A stretch of DNA of 64,000 nt, from contig JABYQQ010000018.1 of assembly GCA_022605405.1 (NCBI GenBank), positions 62,001 to 126,000 of the forward strand. The letters run 5' to 3'. This DNA comes from Earliella scabrosa. Its lineage: Eukaryota; Basidiomycota; Agaricomycetes; Polyporales; Polyporaceae. The position numbers and the translations under genes are program-made. Shown piece by piece: positions 36,901-46,630 of this stretch (positions are counted from its first letter, which is position 1; each line of letters begins with the position of its first letter). The notes below the pieces were generated by a model. The model was not told the DNA's origin. It did no database searches and saw only the letters and a program-made list of their open reading frames with translations.

Positions 36901-37399
36901 TTGCTACGCGTTCGATGCGTCGTATGTATTCACAATCGAGTCTGACCAAGGTCGGCATCCCTATCGCAGTAGAGCTCCGTCGCCGAGTCTTTACAGAGCA
37001 GACAACTTCAGAAGAGACAGTATTGCCCATCAGCGACACCAAGGCATTACCAGTTACAAGACGGATCACTGACCACCCGCCCTCACTGCGGCACGAAACA
37101 GAGCGTTGACGCGATGTCTTGATGCGCACACAAGCGAACGACGATGTCGGCGAGTAGTTCATTGCAATACAAGTGACATGCATGGTGTTAGTGATACAAT
37201 TGCCCACAACTGCCTCGACATCGTGGCCTAGTCGAGACACCGCACTCCCCGGACCTGAGGCGCGCAGCACAAGGCGATGCGTGTGAGATGACATGAACCC
37301 TCCCAGACGATGAAGAGTATGGCATAGATGCCCATAACGCGCCTCCGCATGAAGTGGCATGGCATCCCTATTTTGCAAGCCTAGCAGCCGAGAGGGCGA
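33997..37399. other. Long region without a supported gene
   Basis: 3.4 kb. 35500-35640 looks promoter-like: CATATATT, then a dense CT-rich tract, then GCACAATGG at 35639, but the frame after that ATG (MGPRQRAYPG) runs only into a GTGTGT donor and no following exon could be built. TGACGTC (35452-35458) and a full TGACGTCA (35460-35467) lie just upstream. 36776-37378 minus has a 200-codon frame of unknown type downstream of eL41. A short non-coding RNA gene near 35.6-36.3 kb is possible. Confidence 0.3.
35452..35467. promoter_or_regulatory. Paired CRE/ATF-type sites
   Basis: TGACGTC at 35452-35458 is followed at once by a palindromic TGACGTCA at 35460-35467. TGACGTCA is the consensus for bZIP factors of the CREB/ATF class. 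It lies about 170 bp before a CT-rich, promoter-like tract. Occupancy is inferred only. Confidence 0.4.
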
Positions 37400-37537
37400 T
37401 TACTCTGCAGAAAGTGCAGACGGATGAGAATAGATCGACGACTCGGAGTCTGTAGGATACGCACTGGAACGGGCCCGCATTTTTCTGCGCTTGCGACGGA
37501 GCCTCCGAGACCTCTTTTTCTTCCACTTCTCTCTCAT
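37400..37537 (-). CDS. RPL41: 60S ribosomal protein eL41
   Basis: A 25-residue basic peptide of the large ribosomal subunit. The first coding exon, 37537-37465, reads MREKWKKKRSRRLRRKRRKM then RARS and ends with one A of the next codon. A GT-AG intron at 37464-37405 (60 bp) joins it to AG TAA, completing the lysine codon and the stop. The product therefore ends RARSK, exactly as in yeast and animals. The family is 24-25 residues long and almost wholly Arg/Lys with one Trp near position 5, as here. A pyrimidine tract and CAG just before the ATG suggest a further intron in the 5' UTR (donor near GTACGT at about 37600). The gene is divergent from the gene at 37771, with 233 bp between start codons. 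Confidence 0.9.
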   Translation of the reverse strand: MREKWKKKRSRRLRRKRRKMRARSSAYPTDSESSIYSHPSALSAE

Positions 37538-37770
37538 TCTGCACGATGGATATCGGACGTCAGTGGACTGAGAACAAGATGAACGGCGACGGCGGCGACG
37601 TACGTTGTTCGTAATGGAGTGGACTAGCGAACCCCAGTGCGGTGGGCGCGTGGATATGGATGGCTGAGGAGCTGTACAGTTCTGCTGATGTAACATTCCC
37701 ACGCCCTCAGAAGCATGTCTGATGCGAGACGCTGACGACTGGAACATTTCCTTCGACCCCACTTGACGCG
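37538..37770. promoter_or_regulatory. Divergent promoter of eL41 and the basic nuclear-type protein gene
   Basis: Only 233 bp separate two outward-facing start codons, so both promoters must overlap. The part next to eL41 probably also contains its 5' UTR intron (GTACGT near 37600 to CAG just before the ATG). Confidence 0.5.
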
Positions 37771-38935
37771 ATGGCAAAACGAACCAAAGTCCCGGCTGCC
37801 CTCCATGCTGAGCTCACCGAGTATTCCTCTATGCTACGTGCCTTGCGGACCACCGACACGCTCGATCTCGCCGCGCATCTCATGGAGCCTCCGCCATTTG
37901 CTTCGTCTCGCTCAGTAGTCGAAGATGATGTCTCCTTGATTGACGACGACGACGAGGTCGACAATGCCACCACGGGTCCTCCTCAGACTGAGTCCTCTTC
38001 TCGCGATCTCCCTTCTGAGCAGTCCTCGGCGCGCTCTCAACTCAGTAGCCAGACGCGCAAGAGGAAGTCGGGTAAGACCAAGCAGAGGGACACATGGACG
38101 CGCTGGCCCCTACTCGCAGGAGACGTGCACGTACCAGAGTGGAGCCTCATGGACGAGGTGAAGCTCATCGCCGAACACGTCTTGGCTACGTCAGAAGGTC
38201 AGGACCCCATCCTTCACGATAAAGACATCGCCGCACCAGATCCCACACGCGAACCCACCGCAACCGTAACATCACCTAGCGTTGCTTCCGACGAAGGGGA
38301 GGAAGAGAACACGCATCCTGCCCTCTCCACCGCGTCTCTGCGGGCCCTCACGGCTGAGTCGTCAGCATTCCTCGCCCGCGTGCTTGCTCTGCTCGTGGCC
38401 CATGTCCCAGCTGCCGAGAAGAGCATGCAGAACCGCATCCGGCCAATCTCCTGGGAGACAGTCGTCGACGTCGCGCTCACCAACGATGTTATTTCTACCA
38501 GGTCAGTCGTGTCTTGATAGAAGTTGGTTCGCGCTGACAGAGGTTGTCGTCAGCATCGCCAACTCCGTCCGCGAGCGCATGTCTCGCTTGTATCCACCTA
38601 GCCAGCCCAATAGTAAGTATGCGATGTAGTCGAGAGTGTACGGTGTTGCTCACCGCTTGCTAGGCATCCCTCGCGTAGAAGTGGTGCACAAGATGGACGA
38701 TAAGCTCACGCAGTTGCTAATCAAGCACGATAACGCTTTGCTTGGTCTACCCCCGTCTCACGCTGAGCGGGCGAAACAGCTCCGGAGTGCGTTTACTCTA
38801 CCGTTGACTGTGATTCATTCGTGCTGAACACGTTGTCTAGGCAAAAGAGGTACATACAAGAAGCGCAACCCTTCCACTCCAATGGACGGCCATTTCGATG
38901 TTCCATCCAAACGCAGACGTCCAGATGATGGATAA
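37771..38935 (+). CDS. Uncharacterised basic protein, possibly nuclear
   Basis: Exons 37771-38501, 38554-38612, 38664-38786 and 38841-38935 join in frame to 335 residues. The N-terminus (MAKRTKVPAALHAELTEYSS) is followed by an acidic patch (EDDVSLIDDDDEVD), then a basic stretch (TRKRKSGKTKQRD) leading into TWTRWPLLAGDVHVPEWSL, which looks like a conserved core. The C-terminus is strongly basic (SKRGTYKKRNPSTP, PSKRRRPDDG) and would serve as a nuclear localisation signal. The W-x-x-WPL pattern recalls the Rrn9-type domain of RNA polymerase I initiation factors, but I cannot confirm this. Sharing a promoter with a ribosomal protein gene would fit such a role. Confidence 0.75.
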
Positions 38936-40707
38936 ATTCGCAACCTACGCAAGTCGAACAGCTTCTTGAATCCCAGCGGTCCCATCACCCCGCGCTGCAT
39001 CCCCTCGCTGCGAGTGCACATGGTGAGTTCAGAGGTTTCAGAAGATTTGTTTCTCCCGGTCGTGTGCCGTTATGATGTTTGAGGCATTTGGCTTTAGCAA
39101 GGGTTGCCTTGCGGTGCAGAAGCCTATCTCAGCTACCTTCGGGCGGTCTGCTTTGGCAGATACGTCCGCTTTGTCTGAACTCCCCCAATTTTGCTTCTCC
39201 TAACACTTGAAGCGTTGTGCTGACCATGCTCCTGCAGGTACTTCGAGAGCCCTTTCGAGAGCCGTGACGGTCAAGGTGCGTTGCAGCTTCGTTAGGACTG
39301 CCTTGGAGAGCACAGCATAGCAGGCACCAGACTCGGTTCAATGTACATACATACATGGAATTCGCTGCGCCATCCAATGCATCCGCGTTCTGACCAGAAT
39401 GTTCGCTGCCCTGAATTGCCGGCTTCTGAGCATCCATCGTTGATGAGATCCGTCGGCGTCTGCAGGTCATTCCCAGCTAAATACTCTCTCGGATAGCGAT
39501 TCCAGAGGTGCAGCATCAGGTGAGTACTTAGTCTCGTCCCCATCCGTTCTGGCGGCTCGTCCCTCGCCTCCCAGAACGTCTGGTGCATTTCGGGCTCGGC
39601 TGCAGGGTCTGTGACAATCAGTCACCAGCGCTCGGCATGTCAGGCTTTGTCAGCTCCTCCAACGGGCCGCCCTTCCGAATTGGTGCCCATTCGTACTCAC
39701 CTTCATACGTCGTTTCACGGCGGTCAGGCCCAGTCTGACGCAATTGGAACGCGGCCTGACAAAAGGAGACGACGTAGAGTATGGAATACTGAAAATGCCA
39801 TGCATACCGTTGAAAGATCTGCCATAAAGCGTTGGTTCCACTTCAGTGTGTCGTATACTTGGTTTGAATACATGTGAACGAACTCTGCTCGCGCTCTGAC
39901 ATAAACGCCGTTGCAAAGACAGTGCTAGCAGTATTTAATCCTTTTATTGACGTACTGAGCTTAAGTCCTTGGTTCCGAGGCTGCATGATGCTACATTGCG
40001 AGTGCAATAAGTTGGTACTGGTGGGACTGTGCATTGGCCTATTGGCTTCCTTCCTTGTTCCAGCATGTATAGCATTGATTGCTCTTTATTGCCGCACCTG
40101 AGAACAATCTGCAGACTCCAGACCATGCAAAACAACAAAGACAAGCAGGCTCGTGCTTATGGATGGAAAGCATAACGCTCATGTTACCGTCGGAGATCAC
40201 GCCGGATCATCGGCAGTGACACCCGCGAGCGCCAATGTCACAGACCCCGAAGCCGAGCCCGAAATGCACCAGACGTTCTACACGGCTCTCCTGCACGGCG
40301 CACACCTCTCCCCCGTGAGAACCTCCAAGACTTTCGCTTAGGACTCACCTCCTCCCATCAATCCTCCCGATCGCAGAGCCGGCTGAGCGTTAGCGAAGCT
40401 GCAGGAGAGCCTGTAGAACGTCTGGAACCGAGACTAGTGAGTACTGTGTGTCTCAATGTTGAAGCTTTGAAGAGCGCAACCAAACATCTGGGTACAGTGG
40501 CATACGGCGTGTAGAACTGTAGCGATATCGTCGAAACGTCCGAGACCCTAGGACAACCTGTCAAGCTATAACGCTCCGATATTCCCACCATGACTCGTTT
40601 GGCACTACGACGGAATTCCACGACGCGGGGCTGTACTTGGGTCGCGCAGTCATATAGGGCTACCCCGCCTCGATGATGTGTCCGACCTTCCTCATCGTAC
40701 TGCTTGC
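38936..40707. other. Region with inverted exon-like repeats, no full gene resolved
   Basis: The stretch holds a 41-bp inverted repeat (39573-39613 and 40239-40279) whose copies each look like the start of an exon encoding AEPEMHQTF. The plus-strand frame at 40153-40341 (MLMDGKHNAHVTVGDHAGSS onward) may be an upstream exon of the DUF6535 gene, ending at the GTGAGA donor near 40315; the joining exon was not found. The minus-strand frame at 39292-39588 could be a decayed or incomplete counterpart. Confidence 0.35.
39573..40279. repeat. 41-bp inverted repeat pair, exon-like
   Basis: The minus-strand copy (39573-39613) and the plus-strand copy (40239-40279) match at 39 of 41 positions. Both include a CACAG that could serve as a 3' splice site, and both encode AEPEMHQTF in an open frame. 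Sequence outside the repeat is not alike. Confidence 0.7.
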
Positions 40708-43193
40708 ATGTATCGCGCGCATCGACGACGCCCTGCAAACGGCGAGCGCGAGTCCCCCTCCATCTGGGACAGTTCCGAAGCGTGGGCGGCATGCGCGAAG
40801 GCGCTGCGGGAATATGACGAGGATATGATCCAGGATTGGAAGGAGGAGATCGATACCCTCCTCGTGTTTGTGCGTATGCCACGCCTGCACTGCGGCACCC
40901 ACCAACGTGTACTGACTTGCTAATATGATCTGACTAGGCTGGTCTGTTCTCCGCCGTGGTCACGGCATTCAATATAGAGTCGTACCAGCTGCTCCAGCAG
41001 CAACCGGAAGACTCGGTCACGGCCATCCTCATCCAAATCTCGTCCCAGCTGAACAGCTTCAGCGTCAACCAAAACTTCATCAACGCTACGACTCCCGCCA
41101 ATGCTGCCAATCTACCACCTTTCCAGCCTACCGCGTTCGCAGTACGTCTCAACACACTATGGTTCTCCAGCCTGGTGTGCGGTTTGCTCTCGGCTTCGCT
41201 CGGCCTACTGGTTAAGCAGTGGCTGCGCGAGTATCTCGCCGGCTCCTCCAATATATCCCGGGAGAGCATCCGTATACGCCAATACCGATACGAAGGCCTG
41301 CGGAGCTGGTACGTGCCGGAGATCATCCTCTGCCTACCTATCCTCCTGCAAGCCGCCCTGGCGCTCTTCTTCGTTGGCCTCCTCGATCTCCTATGGACCC
41401 TCCACCCCATTGTCGCGACCGTCGTGACAGCGATCGTCGCGGTATCGATGCTGTTCGCCGCTACAACCAGCCTCCTTCCCCCGCTCTACGCGGACTGTCC
41501 GTACAAGTCGCCGCAATCGTGGGTCTTCTGCATCTTCGCGCAGTCAGCCAAGCGCTCCGCGGCCGCACTCGCGTCGCACCTCTACGCCCGACTCTACAAG
41601 CCTGTGTACGCTCTCCCCAACGCCTACGCGCAGGCCAATCCGGGCGCTGCGACCCCCGACCCGTTCGCCAGCAGGCTCGACCTGCCGACGTCCCTTCCAT
41701 CCCGGGTGTCAGAGATGGTGCGCACGTGGCTGCACCACCTCTCCCTCGCGCGAACGTATTCGAATTGGAAGGAGCGCGAGAAGCTCCTGACAGAGACCGG
41801 ACGACGCGCGGCCGCGCTCGACGACGCGACGCTCGCCGGTGCGGACGAGATGTTCATGGACGACACGTTTTTGCACGTAGTCGTGCGTCCGTGCATGCGC
41901 GACATTGCGCCGCGGGCTGCACTGCGCTGCGTTGACCGCATCCTCCTCCGGCGCGCGCCCAGAGTGCTGAACGACTTGCCCTACTGGGAGCTCGCGCGGA
42001 CCCTGCACACGCACCATGGCGATACGGGGACACTGACGCTCATGCACCTCCTGCTCGACGTGCTGCACAGGCTGAACGCGCGCAGGCAGTGCGAGGTCGA
42101 GCTCGACGGCGAGGAGGAGGACGGAGGCGGCGGGGGCAACGAGAAGGAGGACGCGCGGCGACGGGTGCTGCTCACCATGCACCGGCTTCTCCGCGCGATT
42201 CCAGGTCCCGCAAAATCCGGCTCTGGGCAGGGAGCGGACTCGCAGACGCACGCACTGTTCCGGCGCATGTTCGAAGTCCTCGCGGGCGTACTGGCCGCTG
42301 AGGTCGGGCACGCCGAGCCCGAACGCTTCGTCCGCGAACGGTCGTTCAACCTGATGCTCAAGCTGTTCCAGCGCTTCCAGGACGTGGGCCCGAGCTGTGC
42401 GTACCCCTTCCTCTCTTCCATTTTCAACGCCCAATCCGTGTTTTGCTTCTAAATTTGATCGGCTTTGCTTACACGTGTCCGGATGTGTCTGACAGGTATC
42501 ATGGCGTTCTGCGCGTACAGCAAGCTGACGCGCGCCGAGAACGCACCGTATCGGTTCGTCCAGGCGTGCTTCATGGTCATCCGCGCCTCTGCCGCTCTCG
42601 CGCGCGACGCCAGTCGAGCTCCGTCCATGGCGGTCACCAGCGGCCACGGCCACAATGCACCAGAGCCGGCCGAACCCGCCGCGCCGTACACGGTCGAGCC
42701 GCACAACATCAGCAGCTCCGAGGTCACTCTGCACAGCGAGCCGCTCTCGATGGACGACGACCAACCCGACGCCGAGGGTCTGGCTGAGGACGAGCCCGAC
42801 GACTACGGGTCCGTGCGCCCGGCGGTGCTCAAGGTGCTCGACGACCTCGAAGGCTTCCTGTCTGCGCCTGTCGCGAAGGCGGCCGAGTTTCGACCGACGA
42901 CGGCGATGCTTGCAGAGTGCGCACAGGCGGTGCTCGCGCTTGCGATACGGGATAGGCAGGCGATCTCGCAGGGGCTGGTTGCTGCGCTGAGCGACATGGT
43001 CGGAGTCGCGTCGTCGGCGTCGGCGCGGGCAGCGGCGGACCATGGGTACGTGCGGGACGGGTATGACAGCTGTAGAGACCGGCAGGAACGAGAAGACCAG
43101 GAGGTGAATGCTGCGCGGCAGGCGATGAGATTGCTGAGGAGGATGTACGGGATAACGCTGTACGGACGTGATGGGTGGAGATACTATGCTTGA
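40708..43193 (+). CDS. DUF6535-domain membrane protein
   Basis: Basidiomycete membrane protein of unknown function. The DUF6535 core is clear: IWDSSEAWAACAKALREYDE then DWKEEIDTLLVF, which splices (donor at 40870, acceptor before 40938) into AGLFSAVVTAFNIESYQLL. Four membrane segments are visible: GLFSAVVTAFN, LWFSSLVCGLLSASLGLLV, ILCLPILLQAALALFFVGLL and ATVVTAIVAVSMLFA. The pattern VKQWLREYL after the second is typical of the family. A long soluble C-terminal part contains an acidic, Gly-rich linker (DGEEEDGGGGGNEKED). A second intron, 42397-42495, joins DVGPSC to IMAFCAYSKLTRAE. The stop is at 43191-43193. The start is uncertain: the ATG at 40708 is the first in frame, but an upstream exon near 40153-40315 is plausible. 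Confidence 0.82.
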
Positions 43194-46100
43194 TGCTTAA
43201 GGATATCTCGTGCTCTCGGTTGTGAGGAAGTTAGCCACTTCGTACGTGTTAGCCAGTAGCATATACCCTATGTGGCCAAAGTTTACGGGGGTTGACTGCG
43301 GGTGGTCGAGGCCTCAATGACCGCTCAGATGTAATGGTGATAGGTTTGTAGAGGTGTTGGAGGTTTATAGACATTGGTGACGGAGTACACGCCACCATCA
43401 CTGTATGTCAAGTATACTTCTGCATCATATTGGCGTGCTGCGAACTGAGATGGAGGAGGCTCAAGTTCAATCTAGTACAAAGAACATATGTATATCAGTA
43501 AACGATTCCTGGACACCGAAGGGGGACAGGTCTCCTCGACATTAAATGCAAGTCCGTTCGGGGTGGGAATTGTGGCCAGATCGCGTGCGTTCGTGTTTCA
43601 ACTCGTCGTGTTGGGCAGGTCCCTCTCACGGCCCCCCTGGCACTCTGCTCCACATCTCGTCCGATTCGGACCGCGTATGTCACAGTCTACTCTGCTTCAA
43701 GTTGTACTCTCCTGCAGACTTGATGAAGTTGTATCAATGCGGCACAGACATGTGGGCACCACATGTCTGTGGATTGCTACCTTGGATTTGCTACCAAAGT
43801 GCAGTTCAGACAGACTCTGTGCTGGATCTCATTGGAGTCTTCAGGCCACTCAGGCCACTGGCAGGAGTACGATCTGTCAGGAATGTGCCATGGCGACTGC
43901 GCTGAGTCCGCCATAGGGATGTCAATATTCATGTAGACTCCAACTCGCACTCCTTTGGGAGTGTCCAGGTTTGCCCGGAGGGCCGATGCCTATCAAGATC
44001 CCAGGAGAGAATAAGAGGATGACTGCATACCACTGTCGCGGCGAAGGGCACCCATCGGTGAGAGATTTCATTTGCGGAACCGCCGCACAACATCCGTCCA
44101 CACCTTGTGATCATGCTTCTCCCGCTGTTGGGGTGCTTCCTGGAGTTTAGATTAGTGGCCGATCTGCTTCTCGATGTGAGGTTGGATACATATATAGGAT
44201 ATGCTTTACACTTTCGTCCCCAAGGCGTCATCTTCTGTCTCCCAGCCGTGCGCCGGCTGTCTCGGACGCCCCAAGACCCGACTTGTACCCCATGCACCTC
44301 CTTTGATGTAGGTGCGTGATGTTCAAATTCAGGCCTTGATTCTGAGCGGCTCAACGATTTCTGGCAGATGTGGCCGAGGAGATGCGCTCGGAGTAGTAGC
44401 GTTCAAGCCGCTCGCCGATGCGGCACATTGGAACAACAGGCGATACGCTTGTATGTGCTCTGACTGTCAGAAGAAGCCATCAGCGATTGCAACAGAGCAG
44501 GTTACCAATGAAACGTTCAAATCGAACCCGCCGTTCACATCGGCACACGCGAGTTGTGCGCTATAGCTTCGAGGTACGACTGGCGGGTTTCGACTTGTAT
44601 GTCCGTGTGGCAGTCCGGCTACCTGGGAACATGGATTTAGGGGGTCAGAAAATGACTTGGGTATGAATCAGAGAGATTTGGACCGCTGCTAGCGCAGCCA
44701 CCTACTCGGAACCTCAGTGCCGGCAAGTAGTCGTGGTGCAGTCATTAATGCAGAGCGCACCCCTCCGAGTCTGCTCAACTGTCAGCTGAATCTGGAATCG
44801 AAGAAGAGAAATCACTAGTGTCGACGTGCCATGGCTAGACAAGTTGCTTCCAGGTCCCTATAGGGCATCCCCCGCTGAACTTCGGGTCACCTCCCTCAAT
44901 GGGTCGCCTGCCTCGTACCACAAATATTAACTGGGCGCTCTGCCAGGTGCCGCACTGGGGGCAAGGGCCTATGTGACCTGCAGTTACATTCTTGTCTCAT
45001 GTTGACCATAGGACCAATGTCAATAGTGTTGACGACATTTGCCATACGCTGATTACATGCTTGTTTCATGCATCTAACAGGCATGTAATCAGCGTGTAAC
45101 AGATGTTTGCCAAAGGCGTCTCAACGAAAGAACATGGGTCATGACTTCAAAATAAGATCAAAATGTGACGAACTGTTTCGTCAGCCCATTCCTCCAGGTG
45201 GTCACCTACTGTAAGTTGCTGTATAAGACAGGTTTCAACTTCGGGGGATGACTGTTTCTTCTCGTACCGGTGTGGATCGACCCAACGGTACACATCGTCT
45301 ATCATTCGGTGAGGTGGTGGTTTTGCACCAAATGTTTTGGGTACTGTTGGATGCGCTGACCGCCGATGCGGTCGGCGGTCGCCGATGGTGAATCGCGTTC
45401 CAAGACCACATCGCTGACGCTGAAGACCGGTGCTCGGGTACAGCTAATTTTGATCTGATCAATGAAGGTAGGCGATGTCAAGTAAAATACACTTGCTTAC
45501 TGTACAGCGATTTGGACGCACTCTTGGATCCTGATAGTAATCGACCATGTCGTATTGCTGTGAAGTCACCGAACGTATACAGCTGTACTGTCGGCAGAAA
45601 CGCCTCAGCAGGAACACTTTTGAAGTAGTAGCAAAAAGGAACCAGGAACGAGGAGGGTTTCCTGGACCCTCTTTTTACTTTTAATTCGCGCTTTTATATC
45701 CCGCTCGTACGGAGTACAGGTTCCTGGACCCTCTGGAGTGATCACAGCAGAAAAACCACTCAGAGGGGAGGGCTGCGGAGGGATCCATCGGCCGGAGCCG
45801 AGGCTAGTTGCAGATCCGCGTGGCAAAATAGCACCATAAGTGTCGAGGAACCAATCAAGCATGAGAGCGGCAGCGGAGGCACTGTTGTGATGCCGCGTAG
45901 ACGATACTGAACATCGCCCCAGTCGCGGCGGGTGAGCCGATGGCTGGCGCATCAAGCAAAGTGGTGGGCAATGAGCATCGCCTCCGGGCGCGACGAGCAA
46001 CACCGAGCCCCACCTACACAGTCGTTAGCCTGGCACTTAGTGCGGTACAATATGCCTCACGACAATTCGCAGGGGTGCTAAGGAAGCACGAGGATTAGGG

Positions 46101-46630
46101 CACATGCTGGCACATGGCTGCCAGGGTGTTGGCAGGACAGAGACCGTGGCTCGGTTCGACGGGCCCCTCCAATCTGGTATGATATGATGATGGCGCCTTG
46201 TCCCACTCTCGGGTCTCCGTCGAGTCGGGGAACATCTGGGAACATGAGCGCCGTCTGATTGTGTGTGCTCCCAAGATCTCGAATTGAGCACGAGAGGGGC
46301 GGGCAGGAGTCTGCGTCTGGCGGCGGAGGGTGAGAGTGCGAAGGAGAGAAGGGGCGGGATGCCGTAAATCGCCCGAAAAGGGAATGGGCGTCAAGAGGCG
46401 CGGCAGAGGCGCCTGCGATGATGGTCGCAAGAGAGACGGCGTCAGAGTCGCTGATGGCCATGGCGAATATACCACCCCTTCCTCCCTCTCCTTCTTCCCT
46501 GTCCTGTATCCTTCCTCCTCGTCGCCCTCCTCGCTGACCACGGTCCTCTTCCGTTCGCAGCGCCCTTCTTCATCTTCTCGGCTTGCCCTCTTCTTATGAC
46601 TCTTCCCCTTCTTCTCCTCCCTCTGCACCG
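43194..46630. other. Long intergenic region with a hairpin
   Basis: 3.4 kb with no supportable gene. It includes a 15-bp inverted repeat at 45046-45095 and a short direct repeat of GGTTTCCTGGACCCTCT-like sequence at about 45656-45672 and 45719-45735. The final 150 bp (46480-46630) is CT-rich and forms the likely core promoter and 5' UTR of the Uds1 gene. Confidence 0.4.
45046..45095. repeat. Perfect 15-bp inverted repeat with 20-nt loop
   Basis: Arm 1, ACGCTGATTACATGC (45046-45060), is the exact reverse complement of arm 2, GCATGTAATCAGCGT (45081-45095). The loop is 20 nt. Nearby CATTTGCC and GATGTTTGCC also resemble each other. It may be a hairpin in a transcript or the remnant of a small mobile element. 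Confidence 0.75.

Noticed and set aside
41709..43043. 444-codon minus-strand frame
   Set aside because: Antisense to the DUF6535 exons; His/Arg-rich shadow with no domain.
45605..46003. 132-codon minus frame
   Set aside because: No domain, no splice context, overlaps a short direct repeat.
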